Part shown: one piece after another, positions 11,648-23,700 of the stretch
How the letters are laid out: each line of letters starts with the position of its first letter
Numbering within the stretch: position 1 is the stretch's first letter
Source of the DNA: Heterotrichella gracilis
Lineage: Eukaryota > Sar > Xanthophyceae > Tribonematales > Xanthonemataceae
Direction: 5' to 3'
NCBI GenBank assembly: GCA_032358255.1
Contig: JAULBX010008883.1
Location: 1-64,000, forward strand
DNA length: 64,000 nt
Position numbers and translations under genes: made by a program
Notes under the pieces: model-generated
Database searches by the model: none
Told to the model about the DNA's origin: nothing
Seen by the model: the letters and a program-made list of their open reading frames with translations, nothing else

Positions 11648-14600
11648 TCAGGAGCCGAACAGGTACTCCAGGTCCTGCAGCGTGAGCCTGTTGCCCCCCG
11701 CCCGCCCCGCGCCCTCCCCAAAGGTGGCCTCCACCAGCTGCCGCTTGCGCTCCTGGAGCTTCATGATGCGCTCCTCAACGGTACCTGGGGTGCAGAAACA
11801 AGACGATAAACAAGGGTTTAGGGTTTCGGACATTTCTGGGGGCTTTAGGGGTTTAGGGATTTGGCCTCCACCAGCTGCCGCTTGCGCTCCTGGAGCTTCA
11901 TGATGCGCTCCTCAACGGTACCTGGGTATGGCAAAAAATAAATAATCTACATGGCGTTGTTTTGCCACCAGGCTGGGCAGCGGAGACAATGGTGTCAGTG
12001 TTGCATCAGGGGATGTGTAAGCAGGTCACTGGGGAAAAGACAAAACCAGAAAATTGCGGCTGTAAGATTCCTGAGGTATCTTGGTCACCATGTAACCATA
12101 ACGCACAACTAATCAAATAGGCTGATTAAGTGAAATACTGTGAGCAAACAACCATATTACTCCAGCACAAGACAGGCGCTGAAATTGCGGCTGGGGACGT
12201 TCAGTGCCCCATGGCTGAGCTCATTCTTGCTGATCTGAACAGGTTGTTTCTTGTTGATATAAACAGCTCCCCCTACCTGGTATGGTGATGCGCGTGACCT
12301 GCACCGCCCGCCGCTGCCCAATGCGATGCGCTCGGTCGATTGCCTGGTCCTCGGTGGTTGGGTTCCACCACAGGTCCATCAACACCACGTGGTTAGCAGC
12401 GACCAGGTTGAGCCCTAGCGAGGCCGCCTGCAGGGTGTCGAGGAGGGTTAGGGTTTAAGGGTTTGGTGCCAGGGTTCAAGCACAGGGCTATCAGTGATTG
12501 GCGAGTACCAGGCAAGGTAGTGTGTAAAGGGTTTCTTGGTTTGGGCATTAGGGTACCAGCGCAGGTCCATGGGCACTACATGGTCGGGTGCGACCAAGTT
12601 GATGCCTAGCGAGGCGGCGTGCGGGGTGGTTGGGGGTGTGTACGGGGCTGGGCAGGGAGGGGTCCCATGGGGTTCCACCAAGTATCCTCACATTGGAGCC
12701 ACATGATGACGTACCGTGCCTACCAGAGCGGCATCTGATTCAATGGACCTTTTGCGTGCAAGTACCACATCCTCACCTTGAGCGACATGATTATGACCAG
12801 CACCTCTGGCTTGTCAGTGAACTCATTCACCGCCCTGTCACGTGCAGCCACGCTCATGGTGCCATCCAGGCGCCGGAAGGGGATCCTGGGGGTGGCAGGG
12901 GTGGGGGGTGGGGGGAGAGGAGGGGAGTGCGGATGGCGGGTCGAATTAGGTCGACGATAGGGAGGGTGAAACAGGTAGGATGGGGCAGGGGCGATTCAAG
13001 TTCATGGGGTGTCCGGATCAGGCAAGCAGGAAGGAGGCTTGCAAAGCGGGAGTAGAAAATGAGGCAAACAAGAGTTGGAGGAATCAGGTGGTAGCGAGGG
13101 AGGGTGAGGTGGCTGGATAGCGAACCACATGCACAGGTGGGTGATATGAACTCAGATAGGAAAGGTTTTCCCCACTCACTTTGCCTTCTTGAGCGGCACC
13201 TCCATGAGGTCCAGCATGGCGGTCCACTGGCTGAACACAATCACCTTGTCCACCAAACCCTGGTTAGGGTTGGACACCTCGGGCGGCGGCATGCTCCCCC
13301 CCAGCACAGCCGCCAGCCTGGCATCAGACTTGCTGCGCACCGCCAGGGGGTTGTGATTCTCCCCCCTGCCCGACCCCCCCACAGATTTGGCCCGCACCCC
13401 CTCTATGAGCTCCATCAGTTGGTCGATTTTGGCTGAGGACTGCCACGTGTCGGAGTACCCACTCCCCCCTCCAGAGAAGGGCTGCGAGGCGGCAGGGGGT
13501 GCGTCTGCCTGGTGGAGGGCCACTGGCGTGTGCACGTCGGCCGCGGTGATGGGGGTGGAGCACATGGGGCACTGGAAGGGCTCCTAAATGGACGAAAACC
13601 AACGGTTCGAATAAATGAACGGACAATTATATATGTACAGGTGATGTCTATAAAGGAATGAATAGAGACATAAGAATACATAATAAGCAGCAGGACATGA
13701 TTGGGATGGAGCACATGGTGCACTCCAAGGGCAAAATGATTTTAATGGTACAAAGAAAAGTAAATAATTGTACACCCGCATTTGGCAAGGAAGAGGATTT
13801 AGCTAAGCCAAAACCAACTCCGCGCCTCTTATTTCACCATATGGATACATCTCACTGGATCTCGCACACCAGTTTCCAACCTCACATTTGACATATTTCC
13901 CACATGTCATGTATACAGAAGTACAAAGACAATAAACCAAGCCCACACCACCCCTACCTGGTCTGGCGACACATTTGCCACCTCCACCGTCACGCACTGG
14001 CAGCAGAACACGTGGTTGCAGGAGGACACAACCGGGTCCTCGGGAATGTCACCACACACGCTGCACACACCCTTGCCTCCCTCAACGCTGGCGAGGAGGT
14101 TTGCCCTGAGGGGTGGAGAAGGGGGGAGGGTGGTGTGGGGCGCAGGCATGGTACGTGGTAAGGGGAGGTGATAATGATGTTAAATTGGCGCCACTCCTAA
14201 TCCAGAGGTTGTGCTGTTAGCGAACCGTGGGAACTACATGATGGTGCACACATCCAGAACATTTCGCATGCGTAGTTTTGAAGGAACACGTGTCACACTA
14301 TTGAGCCAATTATACAATACCTCCCACGCGCGCTACCTCAATCCCCCCACCCCCCACCTTGTGCCTGCATCCAGCTTCCTGGCCGCCGCCAGCTGCGCCC
14401 CGCTGGGCGTGCGGCCGTAGTGGTGGCCCATGCCCCGCACCAGCCAGGGGTGGTTGCAGGCCTGACGCAGCCTCAGCAGCAGCAGCAGCATGTTCACGTA
14501 GCGCTCACGGGTGCCTTGGGCGGCCAGCGCCTGCGGGGGTGGCATATGGCGATGGTGGGAAGGTGTGGGGATTGTGCGTGTGTGTGTGAGTGGAAAGGGG

Positions 14601-17600
14601 GCAGAGGGTGGATGGACCGCTAGGCATTTTGAGATACAGGGTGTGCTCAACCCCATCAAAGGGTCCTAGAATGTAGTAGCCATTCCTCATCCTCCCTCCC
14701 TCCAATACCCACCTTGAGCTTGCTTGCGCTCTCCTCCTGCAGCTGCGCATAGAAGGAAGCCTCGCCGCTAGAGAAGGGGCGCTGCGCCAGGGTCTGCAGC
14801 CGCGGCGGCAGGCGCACAATGGGCTCGCCGTGCAGCTGGGTGGTCTTGGTGCGCCGCAGCAGCATGACCTGGGAAAGGGAAAGGGGGAGGATGTTACCGA
14901 GGGGTGAAGGTGTGCGGGGAGGTACAGTGGCGTGTGCATCAGGGGGGCATGCCCTGAGGGGAGGGAAAGGCAGCGACAGAAACGCAGCGGAAATGAAAGG
15001 GTCTTGGGCCTGCCCCTTGGCGCCAGCAGGCGTATGTACCCACACACCATCACACCCCTGCCCCCACCCAGGACAACATGTGCAGCCAAAATTATTCCGA
15101 ATCGACTATTCCTCCCATCCCCCACACCCACCTGCAGCACCGCCTGCAGACGCATGTACCCCCTCTCGGTTGCCTGCCCCCCCGCTGCGATTGGCTCCTT
15201 GATCAGCTTCTTGAATGTGTCGGGCTTGTTGTAGGGCTCGTAACGCAGGAAGCGGAAGTAGGACTGCAGGTCGTCGATGCTGTTCTGGATGGGGGTACCG
15301 CTCAGGCACCACCGGTAGGTGGCCTGCGGGGGCGGTGGGTGGTGGTGAGGTGGGTGGTGGGTGGCGCGTGAGAGGTGATGGGTGGGGGTGGGAAGCCCAG
15401 AAAACAAAGCCAGTTTGGACGGGCAGAGGTAGTCTCATAACCAAGTGTTGTTGAGCAGAAAACAATAAAAGACTTTCAAAGTCTGGTGGGCAGTTATTAT
15501 TTATCCCCTAATAAAAGAAAAAAACTAATACCAGATGCTGAACTAGCACGCCTACCTTTAGGTGCCACGCTGCATGCGCCGCTAGGGTCCTGGGGTTTTT
15601 GATGGACTGCGCCTCGTCCAGCACCACCCGCCACCACGACACCTTGAACAGCGGGCCGGGCTCGCCCTTTTTCTTCTTGTGCTTTCCCCCCTTGGTGAGG
15701 GCATCGCTCCCGTCAGAGTCGCTGCTGTCGCTCACCAGGTCGATCGCACCTGCTGTGAGGTTGATCGCACGTTGATCAGAAATTGGGAAGGGGTGATCAC
15801 AACTGATCAGAGGATGGTCAACATAAATTAGAGCGCCTCAGCGACCACAGCAGCCACCAACCAGATTAGCACAAACTGTACTGCAACAAATGGGCAAAGC
15901 TGCACAGGTTTAGGGTTTGCAGCAGCCAGTCGATGAACAAATTCCTCAAGAGAAATTCGTCATCACCACAACTCCCCCATTCCCCTCCCCAACCATCCCC
16001 ATGTGTACTAGGTTTTTAACGAATTTAGGTGTAGGTTTCAGAGCCGAGTATCAACCCCTACAACCGGTGCTGCCCACCCACCTCCCCGCCCACCCGCCAC
16101 TCCCCCCGCCCCCTTGCCCTTCTTGTCTGGCCGGGAGGGTGCCTCCAGCGCCATGGTCTGGAAAGTGGTCAGCACCACGCTGTATGCAGCAAGGTTGGAG
16201 GGGTCGATGGCCTTGCCCTTGCCGTGGTACACATAAGAAGACACGCCGGCAGCAGGGGCAACCTGCAAATGGACAGAATGTTAATAAAATATAACAAATT
16301 GGACAATATGCCGTTGTCCAACAAAATGCTTATTATGTGAACATAACTTCCTCCATCACCTGGTTCACTTACCGCCCTCCAGAACCCACGCAGCGCAGTT
16401 CACGTGCACACGCCACACGTGGCTTCATCAAGGAAGTGAAAAATATACACGTGCACCACCCATCCCGGCACCCCACCTTGGTGTGAATCTCTTTCTCCCA
16501 CTGCCGCAGCACCGCGGTGGGGCACACAATGAGGGTGCCACCAAAATGCCGCGACCGCTCCTTCACAGGGGCCTCCTCCCCGTCATCCAGATCGAGTAAT
16601 ATAACCTCCGCTGCGGCGCTGCCTGATTGGGCGGCGGTCTCGGGGGCGGTGCTTGGGGGACAGGTGCCGTTCTCCTCAGATTTTACAACAGTGTCTTGGG
16701 ACGCCCCACCGTTCTGCTGGGTTTGGGAATTTACAGCATTGTGCTGCAGCAAGGGGGATGGGGGTGATCAGTTACTCGCAGGACAACAAGATTAGCACAG
16801 AATACAAGGATAATGATGAAAACCGCCATTAGCAATACAGCAACAAAATTCACAAGACATACAAGATCTTGTTTGACATACACAAAAGACAGGAAATACA
16901 TTTCGAATTTATCTCAGATCCAATCATGACAATATAATGTGATTACTTTCCCCACCTGCGCTTCCCTCCTGTCCCCCCTTGAGTGGCTCACGATGAGCGC
17001 CAGGCTGCTGATGGTCTTGCCCAGGCCCTGGTCGTCAGCCAGCATGCCCCCGCAGGGCTGCTTGCCGCAAATCTCGCGGTGGTGCATCCATGCCAGGGCC
17101 ATGCGCTGGTGCTTCATGAGGGGGACTTGCAGCCGGCCCTGGCAGGGGGCGGGTGGGAGGAGGGGGGTGGTGAGCTGATGCGATTTGAGGTGGTGTGAGG
17201 GGTGCAAAGCATTTGGCAGTCGAATGTGGGTCCCTCACAGGCCCCATTCTATCCTATGTGATTCTTCACATTTTCAAAACGCGCAGTCCACTGGCCATTG
17301 CATAGAGCCACTTGCATGCACGACATAACCCCTACAATGTCACCCGTGTTTGGAATCACGCACCCCTCTCATCCCCCCAGCACACGCACACATTCACACG
17401 CCCCCATCGCAACACAAATCAACCCCCCACATCCCGCACACCCCCCGCCCCCCATCCCCCACCCACCTCCTTCACATCCATCTCCGCCTCCTGGTGCTGG
17501 GACCCCTCCAGCCCATCCATCACCGCCCTGATGGCGTTGCGCGTGTCGCGATCGGGGCCAGAGGGAGTGGAGCCCACTGGGGGTGGCAGGGCGGATGAGA

Positions 17601-20012
17601 AGCTGGTTGGAAGCTTGCGCGGCACCAGCTGCAGGCCACATGTGCATGTGTTGAGGTTTTAGGGTACATGCATGTACAGGTAAGGGCAAACATGGGATGC
17701 GGGCAACATGGGCATGCGCTGACATATGTGCATCTGTACAAGTAAAAGTACTTGTGTGCCCCAAGGGGGATGCAACCACAACAAAAGGCAAGGGTCCAAG
17801 ATTGCTACTCTGGTCGTACAGTACTGCTGAAACATGTGTGGACACAACTCATGTGGATTTTGATTTGACTGCATGCCCATGCAAGGCGTGCTACACCCAT
17901 TGCCATGCGTGTGCCATGCACATGCAATTTGTGCGGATGCAGGTGCTCCATGCATTGTTTCACCCACACGCATGTCGAGGCGATGAAGGTGCCCCATTAT
18001 TGGTTCCACATGCATCTTGGTTTCGATAAACATACTTATGCTTTACCCGTATGAGGGTGTCGGCAAAAGTTGCAGTGCGCATCACACGACAAGCTGGTCT
18101 GTTGCATGCTGGGTAATAGCCACGTGCGTCAAAGCATGGCCACGCAAACCACCTGGAGCACACCCAAGCAACAAGATCACACCAGCCTTTCCACCAGCGT
18201 GCAGGGATGCACCCCATCCCCATCCGCATGCCTTGCCTACGCACCTGTGAGATAGCTCCCGCAAGCCCAGGGTCTCGCTTGGGCAGCACCGGAAACGCCG
18301 AAGGCGCCATCACCAGCTGCGGCAGGGGTTTCCCGGTAGCAGGCTGCAGGTACATCCCTTGGCCCCACTGCAACACCGGCTGGCCCGACCGGGGATGCGA
18401 CTGGTCCCCAGCTCCCTGCTGGCTTTGGTACAGAGGGTAGGCGCTGCCGCTGCCCCGGACGCCATTGGCAGATGGCGGGTAGGCTGCGTATGCGCCCGGT
18501 GGGTAGGCCTGGGGATTGAAAGCGAAAGGCCCGCTGGCTTGGGATGTGATGGGGCCAGACTGGGGATGGTAAGCAAACGGTCCGCTCGCCTGGGACGGGT
18601 TGCCGCTGGACTGGGGGTTGTAACCATGGGGCGCCTGGCTCCCCAGAGATGGCATGTCATGGTGGTACTGCCCCCCCCCCCCAAACTGGCTCTGCATCAG
18701 CATCTCTGCGAGGCTGCTACGCTGCGCCTGCTGCGCCGTGCTGCCGGGCTGATTGTGGGGATGTTGCACCGCCCCGTTGTGTGCGGGGTGCTGCGCATGT
18801 GGCTGTGGCTGTGCCAGGGCCTGCAGGGTGCGCGCCTGTGCCAGGCTGGCTTCCAGCGGCCGCTGTGCAGGGTGCGGGTCCACACCTGCACAATTGAACA
18901 GGTAAGGAGGCGGCACGCACAGCCACACAGGCAAGCAAGCATATGCTTGATCCCAGCAGTAAAGCTTCAGATATGATGGTTAGGTTGGTTTATTGCCTTT
19001 GATTTGCTGTGCCTGTGACAAAAGTAGGATTGTTGTTTAGGTCTTTAGAGGTTGTGAACTGGCGCTGCCTATAGGCCTAGCTAGGCAGGAGTACCGGGGA
19101 TGCCCCTAACTTGTGGAAAGGTTGCGGCAATCTGCACCTAGGTAAGCAACACTGAAGGCAGACTGACGATATGTGTGCGTCAAATGGCTATGCAGGGATG
19201 TGCCATTTCATTGCCCAGGAGGTCCCCAGTGCCACCTGAACTGACAAGGTGCGTGCAACTTGTGCAGGCTTTAGGGTTCATTTGCCCAAGACCCACCTGG
19301 TGCAAAGGACTGGGGCAGGCGCCTGACACCTGGCGCCACCTGTGGCACATACCCACCAGCAGACTCTGGCCCCAGAGCACCCATGGGCTGCTGGTAGGCA
19401 AAGGGCTGTGCCAGGGAGTGCTGCGCTGTGTAGGGAGCCACCACCCTCCGCTTGGCGGGTGGCTCCACGTTGGGCATAAAGGAAGGGGGAAGGCGCCGTG
19501 GAGGGGGTGGCTGGCCGGTGGCAGGCTACATAATACAGGGCCAATGTCAGCCACACAAACCCAGTAAAAAGGCGTGTTCTTGTTGTTGTGCTATGCTTGT
19601 GGTTTCCAAGGCAGGGATATGAGGTGCGCACAACCCCCACCTGCGCCTCCTCGGTGTCCGAGTCAAAGGTGAGGTCCATGACGTCCCCTGTGGTGTTCTC
19701 TGCAGGAGCTGGCACCCCCTGCTGGTCTGTACCACTGGGCTGCACAGTGGTTTGCTGGTGTGTGGCTACCCCATCTTGAACCCCTACAGGTGCCACTCCA
19801 CCACTGTGCAGTCCTGTGGCCACAGGCTGTGTGGGGACCGCTTGCGGTGCAGGGTTGTCAGGAGGTATTATCGTAGGGGTTGGGAACCGCTGGACAACAC
19901 TGGCGTCCGTAGAATGGGTCGGAACCAGCTCTCCAGGGTCCACGGGAGGTGTATGGAGAGGCATGGCTGCCGCTGGTTCGAGCACGGGTGGCTGGGCAGG
20001 CAGCGTTTCCAT
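11648..20012 (-). CDS. SNF2-family ATPase with embedded RING finger (plant FRG/CHR27-CHR28 type)
   Basis: Sixteen exons join in phase: 20012-19641, 19525-19297, 18885-18245, 17628-17467, 17138-16956, 16743-16477, 16262-16082 (donor could be 16094), 15749-15556, 15323-15132, 14868-14713, 14530-14358, 14105-13958, 13583-13180, 12885-12777, 12427-12277, 11784-11648. The product is about 1232 aa. The N-terminus is Pro/Gln-rich and carries a candidate SUMO-interacting motif (DVMDLTFDSDTEE). The helicase core starts at KHQRMALAWM, then ADDQGLGKT (Walker A), VLDEAQ (Walker B), SGTPIQN, a C3HC4 RING (CSVCGDIPE to CPMC) between the lobes, then VIVFSQW, RRLDGTM and DRAHRIGQ. A RING inside an SNF2 core marks the RAD5/RAD16/HLTF group; DDQGLGKT matches the plant FRG proteins. 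Expected roles are chromatin remodelling and ubiquitin ligation in DNA repair or silencing. An exon upstream of ATG 20012 is possible, since an AG acceptor abuts it. Confidence 0.88.
11865..11929 (-). repeat. Direct duplicate of the SNF2 last-exon start and acceptor
   Basis: About 62 bases match 11727-11790 exactly: the acceptor, the first ~19 codons of the last SNF2 exon (GTVEERIMKLQERKRQLVEA) and the intron edge. The copy lies upstream in transcription. If spliced, the frame reaches TAA a few codons past the duplication. Confidence 0.85.
12546..12622 (-). pseudogene. Decayed duplicate of the SNF2 motif-V exon
   Basis: On the minus strand this reads AASLGINLVAPDHVVPMD then LRWYPN, against AASLGLNLVAANHVVLMD then LWWNP in the functional exon 12427-12277. 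It has substitutions and no proper donor, so it is an exon relic inside the intron. Confidence 0.75.
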
Positions 20013-20744
20013 CTGCCACAGAGTATCCTGGCCTATGGTGGAGTACCATGAATAGGTTCAGGGCCCTGGGTCGTGGAGCATAGCCGTTGAGGAGGAATTC
20101 ACGTACTTGCTGGAGCCTGACAATGCATGCATATGGTTTGCCACCATGCAAGTTCAGCAGCGCACAACCAGCAGGTGGGCAATATGTCGATATTTAAAAA
20201 AAATAACGTTGTCTGCCAAGCTAACCTTCAAAGACGACTACGGTCTACCCTTTATTTTCCCCCCGAGTTCGTGTTAAGCTGCGCAATCGTCATATGATAT
20301 AAAATGATATGACGTCCGATGGTAACCCTTAGGGAGGGTTTTCAAAACCCGTTTGAAGTGGGCAAATCAGGCACGATCTCGGAGAGGCCATCTTGTCGAC
20401 AAGGAAGGCGATCGTGTGAATAGGCTGGCACGGTCTTCTCAGGCAGTTGTATCTCGTGCGTATCTCTCTTTAAGGATCCAGTGATGCGTATCAGTTGTCG
20501 ATGCTGAGGCACGCGGTTTTACCTCGTCCTGGTTGAATCAACCTTGCTACAAAAACACCGGAACCCGTTTGAAAGGTTGCATATGCAACGCAACGTCGAA
20601 GGCAGGTGGTTCTAGAACCAGGTTTAGAAAGTAGCGTAGGAGCGTTGAAACTACCTTCCACGATCATGGCAAAGCCTCTGTCTTTCTCCTTGCTTCTTCC
20701 TTGACGTACGCCCACCTAGCTAGGGAGCTTTGTTCGGAACAGAG
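20013..20744. promoter_or_regulatory. Shared upstream region between divergent SNF2 and kinase genes
   Basis: The SNF2 gene starts leftward at 20012 and the kinase gene rightward at about 20745, leaving ~730 bases with no clear exon. No defined promoter element could be assigned. Either gene could still have an unseen 5' exon here. Confidence 0.4.
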
Positions 20745-23700
20745 ATGGATGGCATAGCCTTGCACAATGCGGTGCGATGCCCGTTTCAGCTTCCAAAATC
20801 AGCAAAGCATGCTCAGCTCAGCAGGCACCACGTCGGCAAAAGGCAGTCAGTAGCCCGCTGCAGTGCTGTAGACCACCGCCGGAATGGGGTCAAGGAGCCT
20901 GGCCGGTTGTACAAGTTTATCAACGACGCCTGGCAGTCTGGGCTGGAGGTAGACCGCCATCTCAGCCCTGACGATGAATCCACACCCTCCAGCACCGGCA
21001 GGCGCCAACCCGCTTCTGGGACCAGTGGCAGCAACCACCATGCCCCACCACAGGACCAGCCGCACGCGTGGGGACAGCCACAAACAAGGAGGCAGCTGCG
21101 CGATGACCTGCGAAGGTATTCAAGAGGCACGATGCCTCGGCTTAGTACTGGACCACGTTCTGCAGCCAGGACCTCTGGTGCTGTGGTCAGTATAGTAGCT
21201 AGCCAGATATTCAAACCTGGCCATGCCAATAGCTGTCACTTGGTTGCAACCTGCAGCAACTGCGGGCGCACTCCCTCACCCACACCTATATACTCTCACC
21301 CAGTCACCCTCCAAAGCTTTTGGCAACCTGTGCACAGCGTCCCACGTTGTGCAGTACTATGTACCTACCTTCACTTTCGCCAACAGCAGGTAGCGCCGCT
21401 AGTAGCGCTGTTTTGGCTCCCCTTGGCAAAACCCTTGGCACCACAGCGCCCGCCTTTCCGCCTCACAAGCGCTTTCTTTGTGCACAGGCCATCGCAGCCT
21501 GCGGCGCAGGGGACCGACTTCACCCCTTTGCCGTCCCCTGCCACTGAGCCATCAAACAGCTCCTCCCTCACGGATGACACCACCGCCCCAACCACCTCCG
21601 CCGCAGAGGTTGAACCGTCAGACGACTTCCAGTTGGTTGGCTCCAATGTGGTTGAGCTGCCCAGTGTCAGCACCTGCACCGTGCAGCACCCTGGTGCCCT
21701 GAGCTGCACCAAGACCTCAGTCACTGAGGACCTTGACAAGAACGTGTGCAGGGTGACGATGAGCACAGTGGTCAGGTGAGGCCCTGTTCTGTACAGCTGC
21801 ACAGATAGCTTGGGCTCTCAAATACGTGCTCGTAGTACCTTGTGGAGCAAACCACGCAGCATACCGGTTTACTTCTGCCACTGCGGTGTTGCTCCTAGGC
21901 AAGGGTAATGCCTGCACCTGGTGGCTTTGCAGACCAGCGACTGTTGCTTGTACCCATGCAAACATGGGGTCCCAGCCTTGCACGCACAGCCTCCTGGGAA
22001 ACCCTAGTTACTTCAAACTTTTATAGGTTCAAAATATTTGCAAAAAATGTTGAGAGATATATTTTTTATAAAAATCACATGTGTAGTTTATTTTTCTGCT
22101 TTTTTAGACCCTCACCGACAGCCGCCAACGCCCCTCCTGCAGGTGCACCTCCGACTCCCATTTCTCGGACGTGTTCTGCATGGACGACCTGCTGGCGCTG
22201 GCCGCACAGGGACTGCTCAGCTCGGCCACCGAGTTCTGCCGCGAGAAGACGCAGCGCCTGGGGGTGGGCGTGCACTCCAAGGGCAGGCTGGCCACACATG
22301 CGCAGATCACAAGGACCCTGCAGGTACCCCACGGCGCCCGCATGCCGTGCGCTGTTATCTGTTATCTGCTGTCATGCATGTCGCTTTGCTGGGTTTGCAC
22401 ACAGCAAAGACATGGACAGCGGGCGCCAGAGTTGTTTGGCATGAGGTTCGCAACATGAACCTAGCAGGGACATGCAATGCTGGTGTAGGTGGAATCTGCA
22501 TGTGCATGGCAACAGGCTTAGCTCATGCACAGCTGGCGTTGTGGCGCCAATTATGTCCCCCGTCAACCTATGCCCCCCTTGCTGCAGCATGGCAACATCG
22601 TGGAGGTGCAGCGCAACGAGACCAGCCAATTTGGCCACGAGTCCTTCCTGGTGGTGCTGCAGGACCCAGACAGCATGCGCAGGTGAGCCCGAGGGTGCGG
22701 GTGGCACCATGTGTATGTGTGTAGGGTGTGCTTTCCGCTGCAAACCCTTTGCAAACCCTTTGCAGGAGTAGCAGTGGGCCCTCAAGTGGTCAGTAGCTGG
22801 GCTGGAAGGGCTACTCATTGCATTTGCTTTACGTCCAGGCGGCACCTGCTTCCATGATGGTGTGCGTGCATTGACACCATTCCCGCCCTCACAGGATCAG
22901 GGCGCTGTTCAAGCCGCGGGTGCAGGGCGACTCGGATGGCTGGCACAGGGTACCCATCGGTGCGCAACCTGCGTTGGCATGCACTGCTGTACACGTCCTC
23001 CTGCCTGCTTCCACAAGCAATCGCTGTGGTTGTGCGGCTGCATGTGATGGCATGCGATGGCAGTGGATGGACTGCCGTACATCCATTGGGGTGAATGCAT
23101 GTGATGGATGTATCCATGTGGAATACCACATATGTGTTGCTGTCCAAACCGGGCATGATGCATAGGCTGGGCTGAACCAATGAAAGTGGTGCTACACCCT
23201 AAACCACACGCTCCGTTGCTGTGCAGAATGGGTAGCTTACGAATTGAATCTGATGCTGGGCATGGACTACGTGCCCCCAGTGGCGTACCGGATGGGGGGC
23301 GTGGATGTGGACTTCCACCACTTCGAGGAGGGGGCGTTCATATGTAAGTGGGGAAGGGGTGGGGAGAGGGGTGGGGATGAAGGGGGGCAACGTGGAGGGA
23401 TAATGATGCGGGGTGCATGGGGCTGGGAGGCTCTGATAAAGTGGTGGGGTAGCATGGTGTGGTTTTGCACGTGCAGCTGGAGCCTGTGGGAACATGTATT
23501 GCCTGGAAGAGCATGCCTCATGATCGAGCACCAGTAAGTGCAAGATCACACATCCAGGCACTGCTAAGTCCCCCCAGGCGCATGACGGCATTTCCCACCA
23601 GGAGGGCGTGCAATTTCATGGCCCATTTTACGGCATAAATCCGAAGAGAATTGGTTGTGCATACGTGTGTGCCACACATGTTTCCCCGTGCTCTTCCCTT

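Noticed and set aside
14505-15407. 300-codon open frame on the minus strand
   Set aside because: It spans two real SNF2 exons but also reads through their introns; the GT and AG sites and phase changes show it is not a single coding unit.
18359-18976. 205-codon open frame on the plus strand
   Set aside because: It is antisense to the Pro/Gln-rich SNF2 exon 18885-18245, whose composition removes stops on the other strand.
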